Of a DNA stretch of 64,000 nt, positions 52,965 to 62,038 are shown in pieces. Each line of letters opens with the position of its first letter. Positions within the stretch are counted from its first letter, which is position 1. The position numbers and the translations under genes were made by a program. Origin of the DNA: Symsagittifera roscoffensis (Eukaryota > Xenacoelomorpha > Acoela > Convolutidae); assembly GCF_963678635.1 (NCBI RefSeq), contig NC_087067.1, forward strand, positions 35,853,966 through 35,917,965, read 5' to 3'. Below the pieces are notes generated by a model. That model worked only from the letters and a program-made list of their open reading frames with translations. It was not told the origin of the DNA and made no database searches.

Positions 52965-55900
52965 ATGTTCGCTGGTGTGATGAATTGCCTGGATGAATTG
53001 AGGCGGGACATGACTAAGAGGATAGATCAATTTGACGAGAGAGCTCACCATGGTCGAGAGAGTTTGAAAGATGAGCTAACGCACGTGAAGTCGCAGGCGA
53101 GGTTTGATCAGGCTCAATTGATTCGTAACACCGATCAATGCCTGGCCGAGAGCCTGGCACAGGCAAACAAAGAGTCAGAGGAAAGAGAGGCTAGGATGAC
53201 AAGAGAGATCGAGCGATTGTTGAATGATCATGATAATACATACGCCCAAACGATGACTGGCCTGGAAAGGAGGTTGGACGCCAAATCTGACTTGATGATG
53301 CGGAAGCTTGACGCGATCCTGAATGGGAGTAGTTGGCAGGAGCATTCCAACTCAAGGGAGCGCTCACGCCATGCGAATGTTGGAAATGGTACGGGCAACA
53401 GTGCCAGAGCCCAGCAAGGCTCGAGAACAAACTACGAACATAGAAACAAGGAGCGGCCAAGGGCAGCCCCGCAGAGGCCTGGCTGGACGAATCCAGTCCC
53501 ACCGGAGGCAGATGCCACCCCGGAGACAAGATTGCCAACCGTGCCACAAGTCAGTTCAGTACCAGATCTGACTATAGTCTCACAGGACACAACGATGTAT
53601 GCCTCGATGTTTCAGCCTCTGAACAGATCTCTCAAAACATTCATCACCAAGCTCTCGAAGTCAACCGAGAGAGGAGAGAGGTCAAGAAGGACACTGAAAA
53701 AGCCGAAGTCATATAAAGACGAGTCAGACGGCTGCATTGATAATTGGATAGAGGTGATGAAGTTACACTTTGAGGAAGAGAATCTCTCCAAGAAACAAGA
53801 GTGCAGCGCGCTGACGAGCAACCTGGAGGGTACTGCATTAAGTTGTGTAATGGCGAAAAGAGCCAATGAGAGAGACAGCGCTCGCAAGATATTCGACATG
53901 CTGCTGAATCGTTTCGGCTCTGGAGTACAAGGACACCAGGCTATGGTGAAGTTCGAGAAGAGGCGTCAAAGAGATGAAGAATCAATAGATAAATTCTTGG
54001 ACGACCTTGAATTGCTCAGGAGGAGAAGCAACCCGGATGAGAGAATATCCGAGCGAAACTTGGCGATTGCTTCGAAGTTCATGGATGGAGTAAGGAGTGA
54101 GGAGTTGAAGACGATGTTGGCCACTCACTTCACCCTGTCGCTTGACCAGGTACCCACGCCTGACGACTTGCGTATGAAGTCACGCGAGTATTTACTCATA
54201 AAACCGAGGGCGCAAAACCGTTACAGCAATTATGGCAACTATAGCGGGACAAACACTGGTGCGAATTCCAGTTGGTACAAACCTCGCGATGACATGGACA
54301 AGAGGAGGTCGTGCGCGAATTGTGATTCGATGGACCATCACGTCTCTGCGTGTTTTGCATACAAACAGAACATGAAGGCCATAGGCTACTTTCTCGAGGA
54401 CGCCGACGCGACCGACGAGGATCATGAGGAGTACGTCAGAGGGCTCATCATGAAATATGGTCCGAGGTGTTTCTTCTGTAATCTGGAGGGACACTTCAAG
54501 TCGGATTGTACTCAATTTTGGGACGCAGTAGCGGACGCGAAGCATCCCCGCCACGAAGAGGCGCTTTCGGGTGTCAAGGCCAGTCGAGCACGTCTGATGA
54601 ACGAGGCTGAATCTCGGAGAAAGGAGACGACACCGAGCACCTTTACGACCAAAAAGGTTAAGACATGGCCTGACGAGGTGGTAGCCTCGAACCTCGAAGC
54701 AGAGTCGTCTAGCCCACTCAAGGTGGATTACGGCCTGGCGGCAAGGACAGCGCTGCAGAATGTCAAACAGGACCTAGCCACGAAAGAAAGGGAGCAATGG
54801 GTAAGGTCGGAGCTGGAGAGCACAGATCTTCGGGAAAGTCTTAATGTCCTGGGTAAAACGACAGAAGCAGAAGACAAAGAGGAACCCAAGAAACAGGGAC
54901 TAAAACTGAACGTTATATCTGGTAAGACTTTCGGCATGACGAAGGCGGGGACAAAAATAATGTCCATCATCTCAGTCGCAGGGCACCAGGTGGTCAAGAA
55001 CTTGAGTGAGCCATCCGAGATTACACTAGTCCACCTGGACATCTATGCCGACTACCTGAAGGAAAATGATCCCAAACTGGACTCCAGGGCAGTGCGAGCG
55101 CTGCTCACAACGGGAGGTCCGAGGCTGATGAAAGTGGACGGACATTATATCGATGTCCATGGCCCTTACCCGATCCTGATGAATGTGGATGGCATCAATA
55201 TCTACACGAAAGCTCACATAACTGATGCGAACGATCAGGTTGGCCGGATATACATTGGTACAGAGGAGCTGAAGGTCAGACGAATCGGACACAACGCGAT
55301 GCTCGAACAAGATGCGGTGCATATTGGTTGCGAGGCCGATCTGGCCGCACACGTTCTGGACATGCAAGGCAGACAACTTTCAGTAAAGGGACTGCTAGAC
55401 ACGGGAGCAGTGGTTAGTGTCATGCCAGTCAAAACTTGGACCGACAGGTCGGATCTCATACCGACAAACATCAGGTTGGCAGCTGCCAATCAGGGAGCGA
55501 TCTATGTCGCCGGACGAACCCCGATCATCTCACTGCAGCTCGGAGGAAGTCATCTCTGGATGAGCTTCCTAGTAGTAGAGAATTTGGACGAATCCGACCA
55601 GTTCATCCTAGGAAGGGATTTCGTTCGCAACTTTGACGTCACGATCGATCTCAATGACGGATTGATTAGGATCAAGGATCCTGAGAGAAAGTATGAGAAA
55701 AGACCCCTTAATAAGATCTTAATTAATCAGGCCAAGGTGCCGATTTTTCTGGATCTAAAAGTTAGATTAAAACCGAACCAAGCCGTAGTAGCGACGTTTA
55801 GGATGAGGAACTTGAATGAACTCAGCAATGACAGACAGGTGTGTCTGGTACCAAATTCAAACAGTAAAAGCTCGGCTATTTTAGGAAGAAGCTTCTCACT

Positions 55901-58900
55901 CACTCAGAGCGGACTGTGTGTGAGTGTGTTATTGAACACAGAAGCAACAACAGTTACAATACAGAGGGGAAAGAAACTTGGCTACGCTTTGCCTCTGAAC
56001 ACAGACTTTCTGAGTGTGGAGAACTTGAAGAAGTTTGATGTAACTAAATGTCCATTGCATGCGAACCAAGAATGTATAATGAAAAGAGTAAATGAATTGA
56101 AATCTTCTAGGAAATTGTTTTCAATGAAGTCGGAAACAGATGATGGGCTGTCTAGTTGTTCCAACTTTCCTGAGAGGCCGACGGAAGCAGAGTTAGCAGC
56201 GAATAAGCCTGTCCTACCTGAGATAGAACACCTGAAGGGTAAAATATCAGATAAGGAATTAGATTCGCTCAGAGCGGTGCTAAATCGGAACGCAGACGTT
56301 TTTTCAAAGCATAAGGCCGACATAGGTTGTTGCAATTTTGTAGAGCACGAGATTGAGATAGAAGAGGGCTCGATACCTCATAGGGAAGGGGCGAAAAGAA
56401 TGACCCCAAACAAGTCAGAAGCGTGTAGGAAGGAAATCGAGATGTTAATGGAGTACGACATGATCGAGCCGTCGAAGTCCCCATGGGCTTGTGGCGTGGT
56501 CATGGCGAAAAAGAAAGGGGGACAACTCAGATTTTATTGTGATTTCCGTTATCTGAACGCAGTGACTATAAAGGACGCATACCCGATTCCCCGCATCGAT
56601 GAGAGCCTATCCAAGCTGGGAGACGCTAAGTTCTTCACGACGTTGGATTTGGGCTCCGCATTCTGGCAAGTGCCACTCAGAAAGCAAGAAGGAGAGAAAA
56701 CAGGTTTCGCGTGTGAGCTGGGACTGTTCCAGTGGAAGAGGATGCCATTCGGATTGTGCAACGCGACGGCCACATTCCAGCGACTGATGGCCCAGGCACT
56801 CACGAGCGTCACTAAGAAATACGGGAATCTCATCATGTGTTATGTCGATGATGTCGTGATTGCAACACCAACCTTGGAAGATCACATAGAGAGGTTGGAG
56901 GAGGTGTTTTCTTGCATGAAGCAGGCGGGTCTGAAATGCAAACCCTCTAAGTGTGAAATCCTCAGGGATTTCATAAAATATCTGGGCCGCCTGGTTGACA
57001 AACATGGAGTGAGACCAGATCCCGAAGCGGTTGAAGCGGTGCTGACCTGGAAGGCACCTAAAACAGACACACAGCTGATGAGTTTTCTGGGATTCGCAAA
57101 TTATTATCGAGAGTTCATCAAGGGGTATGCTGACAAAATATACCCCATGCAGAGGTTGATGAGAAACAAGGGCAAAAAGTTCACCTGGACTGATGAGGCA
57201 CAAGTCTCATTTGAAAACATCAAACGTGAACTTTGCGAGGCACCGGTCCTCGGCATGCCAACGGAGAAGGGGATGTTCGTGCTGGACACGGATGCATCAG
57301 TGGTTGCGATATCGGGCATACTTCACCAGGAGCAGGAGTGGAACGGGAGAACGGTTCTTCGTCCGATAGCCTACGGGAGTAAAGTCCTGAGTGATACTGA
57401 AATGAAGTACGGCGCACCAAAAGCGGAGATGTTTGCGGTGATCACTTTCGTGGAAAAATACAGGGCCTACTTGGGGAGTGCTCCCTTCAAGTTACGTGTG
57501 GATAATCGTGCCCTTGCCTGGCTGAAAACCTATTCGATGGACCAAAGCTATATTGGTCGTTGGATTGTGCGCCTGGATGGATACCACATGATCATAGAGC
57601 ACCGTACCCGTGACAGGCACCAGAACGCAGATAGCCTCAGTAAAAAGACAGAATTTTATGAGCGCCTCGAGGAGAAGCAGGCTAACCAATCAGAGATCAA
57701 AGACGGGTTTTCCTTTCTGGACAAAGAAACCTACGACAAGCTGCCACTTACTAGGTGGTTAGACAAATCAAGACATCCTATACCTGGACACCATGACCTT
57801 CCAGTGGAGACGGCCGCGGAGATAAAGCATTTAGCTAGAGGCGAGCCCGTTCCGCTGGATCTGCTAGTCCGATCCAATTTGGTACAGCAAGAACTAACCA
57901 GGCTGGGTATAAACAGCATGGCTCTCTTGAACAGGACGTTGAACGTGGCGCCGGACGTCATGGGAAAACTCCGTGACTTGTTGGACAAGGAAGTGAATAG
58001 GCATGATCGTGAATGGATGGAGACAATGCAGCGGTTGACTGTCACCGAGAGAACAGAGAAGAGGCCAGTGTCCATTCGCAGCCGAGGCGTTGAACGGGAT
58101 TGCAGGTCAATCGTCAACCAGCTGGTGAGCTCGATGCCGAAAGAAGTCTTGTTGAGAACTTCGTTCACTGAATATGGAACATTGAATCAGAACCAAACTA
58201 CTGAGGAAGTCAGGATCAGGTCGAAATCTAGCTTCACGAGGAGAGTGCACTTCATGGATGCAAAAGAGGAATACGAACCAAGCCCAGATTGTTCGTCCGT
58301 GGACGAGACAATGTCCGGGGAGTCTGACACCTTCGAGCCAGTCAAGGACGACTCGTCTGAGGAGTCAGACACCTTTGAGCCCGTGCAGGACGACTTGTCC
58401 GGGGAGAGGTTGACTAGACCACCTAGGGGCAGAATTTTGTCCGGGGAGTCGGGTTCGAAGCGACCGATGGACAGAGTTTTGTCCGGGGAGTCAAGAAACA
58501 TCTCAGACAACTTGGAATATGATGTTGGGGAATCAGTCGACTCAAGTGTTGACTCGAGACCCCAGTCCTGGGACAACACGTCTGAAACAGCTTCCAATTC
58601 CGATATGTCAGAGATCGCAATCCACTCCTTATTGGTAGACTGGAAGCAGCGTGGGCTGGACCGAGAAACACATCAGGATCCAGACAGGGACAGATACACC
58701 TCAGATGAAGAGGGCACTGTGGTAGATAATGCCGCAGACGAGCTCGAGCTGATAGCAGTTTCGAAACGCCCAACCAGATTGCTGCCACATGGTACGGTCG
58801 TCCGTACCAATCTGGAACCATCTGTGCAGGAAGCGACGCCTTTGAAAAAGATATGGTGTGTCAAGTTGATGGACGATGCTCATGCTCCGAAGATAATGAG

Positions 58901-59006
58901 TGGGCAAATGAACGTGGTGAAGACGTATTTGAAAGCCAGGTACAGGCTGTCAGATCTCCTAAGGGCTCAACGAAATGATAGAATGACGAGCAGTCTCAAG
59001 AGATGA
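52965..59006 (+). CDS. Element 2 gag-pol: capsid, knuckles, protease, RT, RNase H
   Basis: A 2013-codon frame. Residues 1-120 coiled-coil rich; about 225-410 a Ty3-type capsid domain (KFEKRRQRDEESIDKFLDDL). Two CX2CX4HX4C zinc knuckles lie at 450-463 and 502-515. Protease DTGAVVSVMP at 812 and ILGRDFVRNFDV. RT with AYPIPRIDESLSKLG, LDLGSAFWQVPL and YVDD at 1293. RNase H with VLDTDASVVAIS at 1439, KAEMFAV and RVDNRALAWL. From about 1600 a bridge region with SDTFEPV and LSGES repeats. It ends at TGA 59004-59006 where element 1 has a Trp codon (LKRWIENG), so this is a nonsense mutation cutting off integrase. All catalytic motifs seen are intact. Confidence 0.85.
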   Translation: MFAGVMNCLDELRRDMTKRIDQFDERAHHGRESLKDELTHVKSQARFDQAQLIRNTDQCLAESLAQANKESEEREARMTREIERLLNDHDNTYAQTMTGLERRLDAKSDLMMRKLDAILNGSSWQEHSNSRERSRHANVGNGTGNSARAQQGSRTNYEHRNKERPRAAPQRPGWTNPVPPEADATPETRLPTVPQVSSVPDLTIVSQDTTMYASMFQPLNRSLKTFITKLSKSTERGERSRRTLKKPKSYKDESDGCIDNWIEVMKLHFEEENLSKKQECSALTSNLEGTALSCVMAKRANERDSARKIFDMLLNRFGSGVQGHQAMVKFEKRRQRDEESIDKFLDDLELLRRRSNPDERISERNLAIASKFMDGVRSEELKTMLATHFTLSLDQVPTPDDLRMKSREYLLIKPRAQNRYSNYGNYSGTNTGANSSWYKPRDDMDKRRSCANCDSMDHHVSACFAYKQNMKAIGYFLEDADATDEDHEEYVRGLIMKYGPRCFFCNLEGHFKSDCTQFWDAVADAKHPRHEEALSGVKASRARLMNEAESRRKETTPSTFTTKKVKTWPDEVVASNLEAESSSPLKVDYGLAARTALQNVKQDLATKEREQWVRSELESTDLRESLNVLGKTTEAEDKEEPKKQGLKLNVISGKTFGMTKAGTKIMSIISVAGHQVVKNLSEPSEITLVHLDIYADYLKENDPKLDSRAVRALLTTGGPRLMKVDGHYIDVHGPYPILMNVDGINIYTKAHITDANDQVGRIYIGTEELKVRRIGHNAMLEQDAVHIGCEADLAAHVLDMQGRQLSVKGLLDTGAVVSVMPVKTWTDRSDLIPTNIRLAAANQGAIYVAGRTPIISLQLGGSHLWMSFLVVENLDESDQFILGRDFVRNFDVTIDLNDGLIRIKDPERKYEKRPLNKILINQAKVPIFLDLKVRLKPNQAVVATFRMRNLNELSNDRQVCLVPNSNSKSSAILGRSFSLTQSGLCVSVLLNTEATTVTIQRGKKLGYALPLNTDFLSVENLKKFDVTKCPLHANQECIMKRVNELKSSRKLFSMKSETDDGLSSCSNFPERPTEAELAANKPVLPEIEHLKGKISDKELDSLRAVLNRNADVFSKHKADIGCCNFVEHEIEIEEGSIPHREGAKRMTPNKSEACRKEIEMLMEYDMIEPSKSPWACGVVMAKKKGGQLRFYCDFRYLNAVTIKDAYPIPRIDESLSKLGDAKFFTTLDLGSAFWQVPLRKQEGEKTGFACELGLFQWKRMPFGLCNATATFQRLMAQALTSVTKKYGNLIMCYVDDVVIATPTLEDHIERLEEVFSCMKQAGLKCKPSKCEILRDFIKYLGRLVDKHGVRPDPEAVEAVLTWKAPKTDTQLMSFLGFANYYREFIKGYADKIYPMQRLMRNKGKKFTWTDEAQVSFENIKRELCEAPVLGMPTEKGMFVLDTDASVVAISGILHQEQEWNGRTVLRPIAYGSKVLSDTEMKYGAPKAEMFAVITFVEKYRAYLGSAPFKLRVDNRALAWLKTYSMDQSYIGRWIVRLDGYHMIIEHRTRDRHQNADSLSKKTEFYERLEEKQANQSEIKDGFSFLDKETYDKLPLTRWLDKSRHPIPGHHDLPVETAAEIKHLARGEPVPLDLLVRSNLVQQELTRLGINSMALLNRTLNVAPDVMGKLRDLLDKEVNRHDREWMETMQRLTVTERTEKRPVSIRSRGVERDCRSIVNQLVSSMPKEVLLRTSFTEYGTLNQNQTTEEVRIRSKSSFTRRVHFMDAKEEYEPSPDCSSVDETMSGESDTFEPVKDDSSEESDTFEPVQDDLSGERLTRPPRGRILSGESGSKRPMDRVLSGESRNISDNLEYDVGESVDSSVDSRPQSWDNTSETASNSDMSEIAIHSLLVDWKQRGLDRETHQDPDRDRYTSDEEGTVVDNAADELELIAVSKRPTRLLPHGTVVRTNLEPSVQEATPLKKIWCVKLMDDAHAPKIMSGQMNVVKTYLKARYRLSDLLRAQRNDRMTSSLKR
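58311..58492 (+). repeat. TTTGTCCGGGGAGTC motif repeats in the bridge region
   Basis: GTCCGGGGAG occurs at 58313, 58396, 58440 and 58481, mostly as TTGTCCGGGGAG, encoding LSGE in frame. The same DNA motif appears at 60942-60953 in another reading frame (encoding FVRGV), and at 36551, 36617 and 40453 in element 1. Confidence 0.7.
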
Positions 59007-59036
59007 ATCGAGAATGGAGCACCTGACAAGGGAGAC

Positions 59037-59507
59037 TTGGAAGAAGACAGCTACAAAATCCTGAAGCAATTCTACCTGAAGCGAAACGACTTGTTGTACC
59101 TGAATAAGGACGGAATCGTAGCCTGTAAGCGCAAGGAGGAGGACAAGGTCCTTTATAAATACAATTCAATAGTGTTACCACAGTTGTACCAGACCGAATT
59201 GCTCTTTCGTTCACATGATCAGATGGGTCATCAAGGCGTGGACAAAGTGTACAACAGGATACAGAAACGATTTGAATGGCCGGGATTGAAGAAGGCTTGT
59301 GAGAAGTGGATCGCAGCATGCCTGTCATGTCAGCAAGCGAAGGATCCCAGGAAGCTAAGGTTCCCCCTACAGTCAATAGAGTCGTCAGGTTTCAACGAAG
59401 TGGTGCAAATTGATCATCAGAAAATCTGTATGACAGCAACGGGCTATAATCAGGTGCTGGTAATGAGAATCATTTTACGAAGTATGCGGAGGCAGCACCC
59501 TGCATGA
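59037..59507 (+). CDS. Element 2 integrase N-terminal half
   Basis: Follows the nonsense codon. LYLNKDGIVACKRKEEDKVL, the HHCC zinc module (HDQMGHQGVDKVYNRIQKRF, ACLSCQQAKDP) and the first catalytic Asp (VVQIDHQKIC). The frame is lost after QVLVM, where about one base is missing relative to element 1 (IDHFTK there), and it ends at 59507. The rest of the catalytic core is in the overlapping frame from 59504. Confidence 0.75.
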   Translation: MEEDSYKILKQFYLKRNDLLYLNKDGIVACKRKEEDKVLYKYNSIVLPQLYQTELLFRSHDQMGHQGVDKVYNRIQKRFEWPGLKKACEKWIAACLSCQQAKDPRKLRFPLQSIESSGFNEVVQIDHQKICMTATGYNQVLVMRIILRSMRRQHPA

Positions 59508-61561
59508 CTGCATCGGCAGAAGAAACATGCGATCATTTGACAAATGTGTGGATAGCAAGGCATGGCTGCCCCATCACGTTCCAATCGGACAATGGCAAAG
59601 CATTCGTAGGTGATCTCACGAAAGAGTTAATGAAAAGGTCGCAGGTAGCGCAGGCCCACTCGACCACTTATCACCCGCAAACGAATGGCCTAGTCGAGAG
59701 GCAGAATCGCACACTGGTATCCATGTTGAGAGTCTACTGCTCACGCTACATGGATGACTGGGACAAGCACTTGCCACAAGTGATGGGTGCTTACAACAGC
59801 ACGGAGCATTCCACCACGGGAATAAGTCCGCATATGATGCTGACGGGTCACGAAAAAGCACTCCCGTTAACGTTCTTCTACCCTGAATATGAAGGGAAGT
59901 GGACAGCACCGCAAACGTACGTGCGGGACGTTATTAGAAGACAACAGGACCTCAATGACTTATGCAGGAGGAATACGCAACAGGCGCAAATTAGACAAAA
60001 AAGGAGGTTTGATAAAAGGACAGCCGATGCAAAAGCCTACTCAGTTGGCGATTACGTCTGGGTGTTCCAGGAAGTGATTCCACCAAAAGGAACCAAGAAA
60101 CTGTTAAAGAAATGGCGTGGTCCATTTCAGATAACAGAGGTGCACCAAGGAGGTCGTTTTTATCGGCTGAGCACTGGAAGAGCGGCTCATTACGAGAATA
60201 TCAAACCACACAATGCCTCGTCAGAGGATTGGTGCATCCCAGTGGACATGCAAGAGGGAGATTATTTAATAGTGGATCCTGCTTGTGAAGTGAATGAAAG
60301 GGGTACTCGCGACAAGAACGACGGGAATGAGGTGGTGGACGATTGCGATCTACCACTGGATCTCGAGTTGACTGAACGAGTAGAGGTGGACGATGAAACT
60401 CTACCCTATGCCGAAGAAGACTGGGATTGCCCGGAACAAACCGAATTTGACAAAGGAATACAGCCTGACTTTCCTCTCACTATGGAAACACGCCAAAGCA
60501 AGAGAGGAAAAGACCAGAAGAAATACAATCCGTATGGCGAGGACTTCGTTGTAGACAGGATAGTAGTGAGTGATGTCATAGACTCGCTGGTGGGACTGGA
60601 CGAAGTGGCGATGCTAGAAGAAATCGACCTTGTGAACGATATGGATCAAGATTGGATCGACGATCGATCAGAACCGGAAGTGGAGTTCGAACCAGAAGCG
60701 GAACAGACTCATGAGCAAGAACTAACAAACTTGCGCGTGCTCGAATGGCTCCATGATCTGCCGACAGATCCAAAAGAGACGATCCTGACGATTCAGGACG
60801 TCGATAGAGACGGCGTCAAATACATCAGTCATGACAATACCGAGTCCAACTGGGTCGCCCCAGATGGTCCTCTACGTGTTCCACAATCCAACCTCGGTCT
60901 CCTAGACTTTGGGCGATCGACGGGGACGTCGATGGATATTTTTGTCCGGGGAGTGGGGGTAGGACTCACCCACACCGAAAATCTCATAATAAAACAATTG
61001 AAATCGGCAAGAGAAACCGGAGAACTAGAGACAGAGGGCGAGAATGCTAAGAAACCACCTTTTGGACGAATCTTTGAATCGTATTTTGATCTACCGAACC
61101 ATTATTCGAACAATATCGTCATAACGGACAGCGATTTCATACTCACGGAACGCACGTGCGCCATAGCGATAACGGCGGATGTAAGCTTCAAAACAGCACT
61201 AGCAGCTGACTTTAAAAGAGAGTACAAGAATATCGAGTTTTTGTGGAAACAGAGGCCTGGTGTAGGAGGAATGATAGCGTTGCCCCCTGTCGCATCACAG
61301 ATACCAGCGAAATATTTGTGTTTTTTGGTTACGAAAGCTACTGATAGGCAACACGTGAATCCGGAGAGCTTGGTATTGGCCTTGACTCGACTTAGGGATT
61401 TCCTGGTTGAGAGAGGTGTGACCTCTCTCTCGTTACCAGTTTATGATCCCAATAGAGGGAAGCTACACCCGAGAGAGTTGTACGCTCTTGTACATGTGAT
61501 ATTTTCAGAGACTGACATAGAAGTTCACTTACATAAAAAATACTATCTGAGCATATGCTAA
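59504..61561 (+). CDS. Element 2 integrase C-terminal half, linker and macro-like domain
   Basis: Residues 1-110 carry the second Asp (FQSDNGKAFVGDL) and Glu (TYHPQTNGLVERQNR) of the DDE core; about 200-245 a GPY/F-type module (WRGPFQITEVHQGGRFYRLS). A strongly acidic linker follows, then RSTGTSMDIFVRGVGVGLTH. Residues about 535-685 resemble a TARG1/OARD1-type macro domain: CAIAITADVSFKTALAADFK occupies the place of the HCISEDCRMGAGIA-like strand and glycine loop. YLCFLVTKATDRQHV, VTSLSLPVYDPNRGKL and ETDIEVHLHK match the later strands. The GAG loop and the GLD motif carrying the TARG1 catalytic Asp are replaced (ALA, DPNRGK), so it may bind ligand differently or be non-catalytic. Ends TAA 61559. 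Confidence 0.7.
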   Translation: MTASAEETCDHLTNVWIARHGCPITFQSDNGKAFVGDLTKELMKRSQVAQAHSTTYHPQTNGLVERQNRTLVSMLRVYCSRYMDDWDKHLPQVMGAYNSTEHSTTGISPHMMLTGHEKALPLTFFYPEYEGKWTAPQTYVRDVIRRQQDLNDLCRRNTQQAQIRQKRRFDKRTADAKAYSVGDYVWVFQEVIPPKGTKKLLKKWRGPFQITEVHQGGRFYRLSTGRAAHYENIKPHNASSEDWCIPVDMQEGDYLIVDPACEVNERGTRDKNDGNEVVDDCDLPLDLELTERVEVDDETLPYAEEDWDCPEQTEFDKGIQPDFPLTMETRQSKRGKDQKKYNPYGEDFVVDRIVVSDVIDSLVGLDEVAMLEEIDLVNDMDQDWIDDRSEPEVEFEPEAEQTHEQELTNLRVLEWLHDLPTDPKETILTIQDVDRDGVKYISHDNTESNWVAPDGPLRVPQSNLGLLDFGRSTGTSMDIFVRGVGVGLTHTENLIIKQLKSARETGELETEGENAKKPPFGRIFESYFDLPNHYSNNIVITDSDFILTERTCAIAITADVSFKTALAADFKREYKNIEFLWKQRPGVGGMIALPPVASQIPAKYLCFLVTKATDRQHVNPESLVLALTRLRDFLVERGVTSLSLPVYDPNRGKLHPRELYALVHVIFSETDIEVHLHKKYYLSIC
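60913..60966 (+). promoter_or_regulatory. 54-bp perfectly conserved block, element 2 copy
   Basis: Identical to 40426-40479; the next 14 bases differ at two positions only. Synonymous positions elsewhere in the two elements differ freely. Candidate cis-element inside coding DNA. Confidence 0.7.
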
Positions 61562-62038
61562 GAAATGCGCTCGGCGATAAGTGGTTTTTTTTAAGTTATT
61601 CGATAGGAATTGGAGTCAAGTTTCAGGTTAGGTTAGGTTTTAGGTACAGTATTAGGGATTATGTTTTTATGTGATAGTATAGGTGTGTGATGTTTATATG
61701 TTTATGTTATGTTGTTGTTATGATTATGTTTTATGTTTTATGTCATAAAGGACCCGGAGTACTCCAGGTCATCAAGGTGACAGCGCACATTCGTGCTACT
61801 CTGACAAAGGCAAAGGTGGACGATCCACCTTGGTGCTAAAATTTCAAATCAGAATTGTGAAAAGAATTTCAATGGAGAGTTTTAAAGAATTGATTGATGT
61901 TGTATCCAAAAATGATGATTCTAAGTCGCGACTTGTTTTTTAGATCTTGATTGATCGAAAATTGTTTACTGAACACTGAATCAGACGAGACAGAAAATTG
62001 TTTACACGACACGACAACAAGAATCAAGACGATAAGAA
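61562..62038 (+). other. Spacer between macro and SGNH ORFs, element 2
   Basis: No gene. T/G/A-rich low-complexity tract with repeated TTATG and TTTATG units (61690-61750) ending in CATAAAGGACC. It could hold a promoter or splice acceptor for the downstream ORF; no TATA box stands out. Confidence 0.4.

Noticed and set aside
52900-52970. Programmed minus-one frameshift between the two gag frames of element 2
   Set aside because: Element 1 reads through the equivalent region in one frame, and no slippery heptamer with a clear downstream structure is seen; a single-base indel is simpler.
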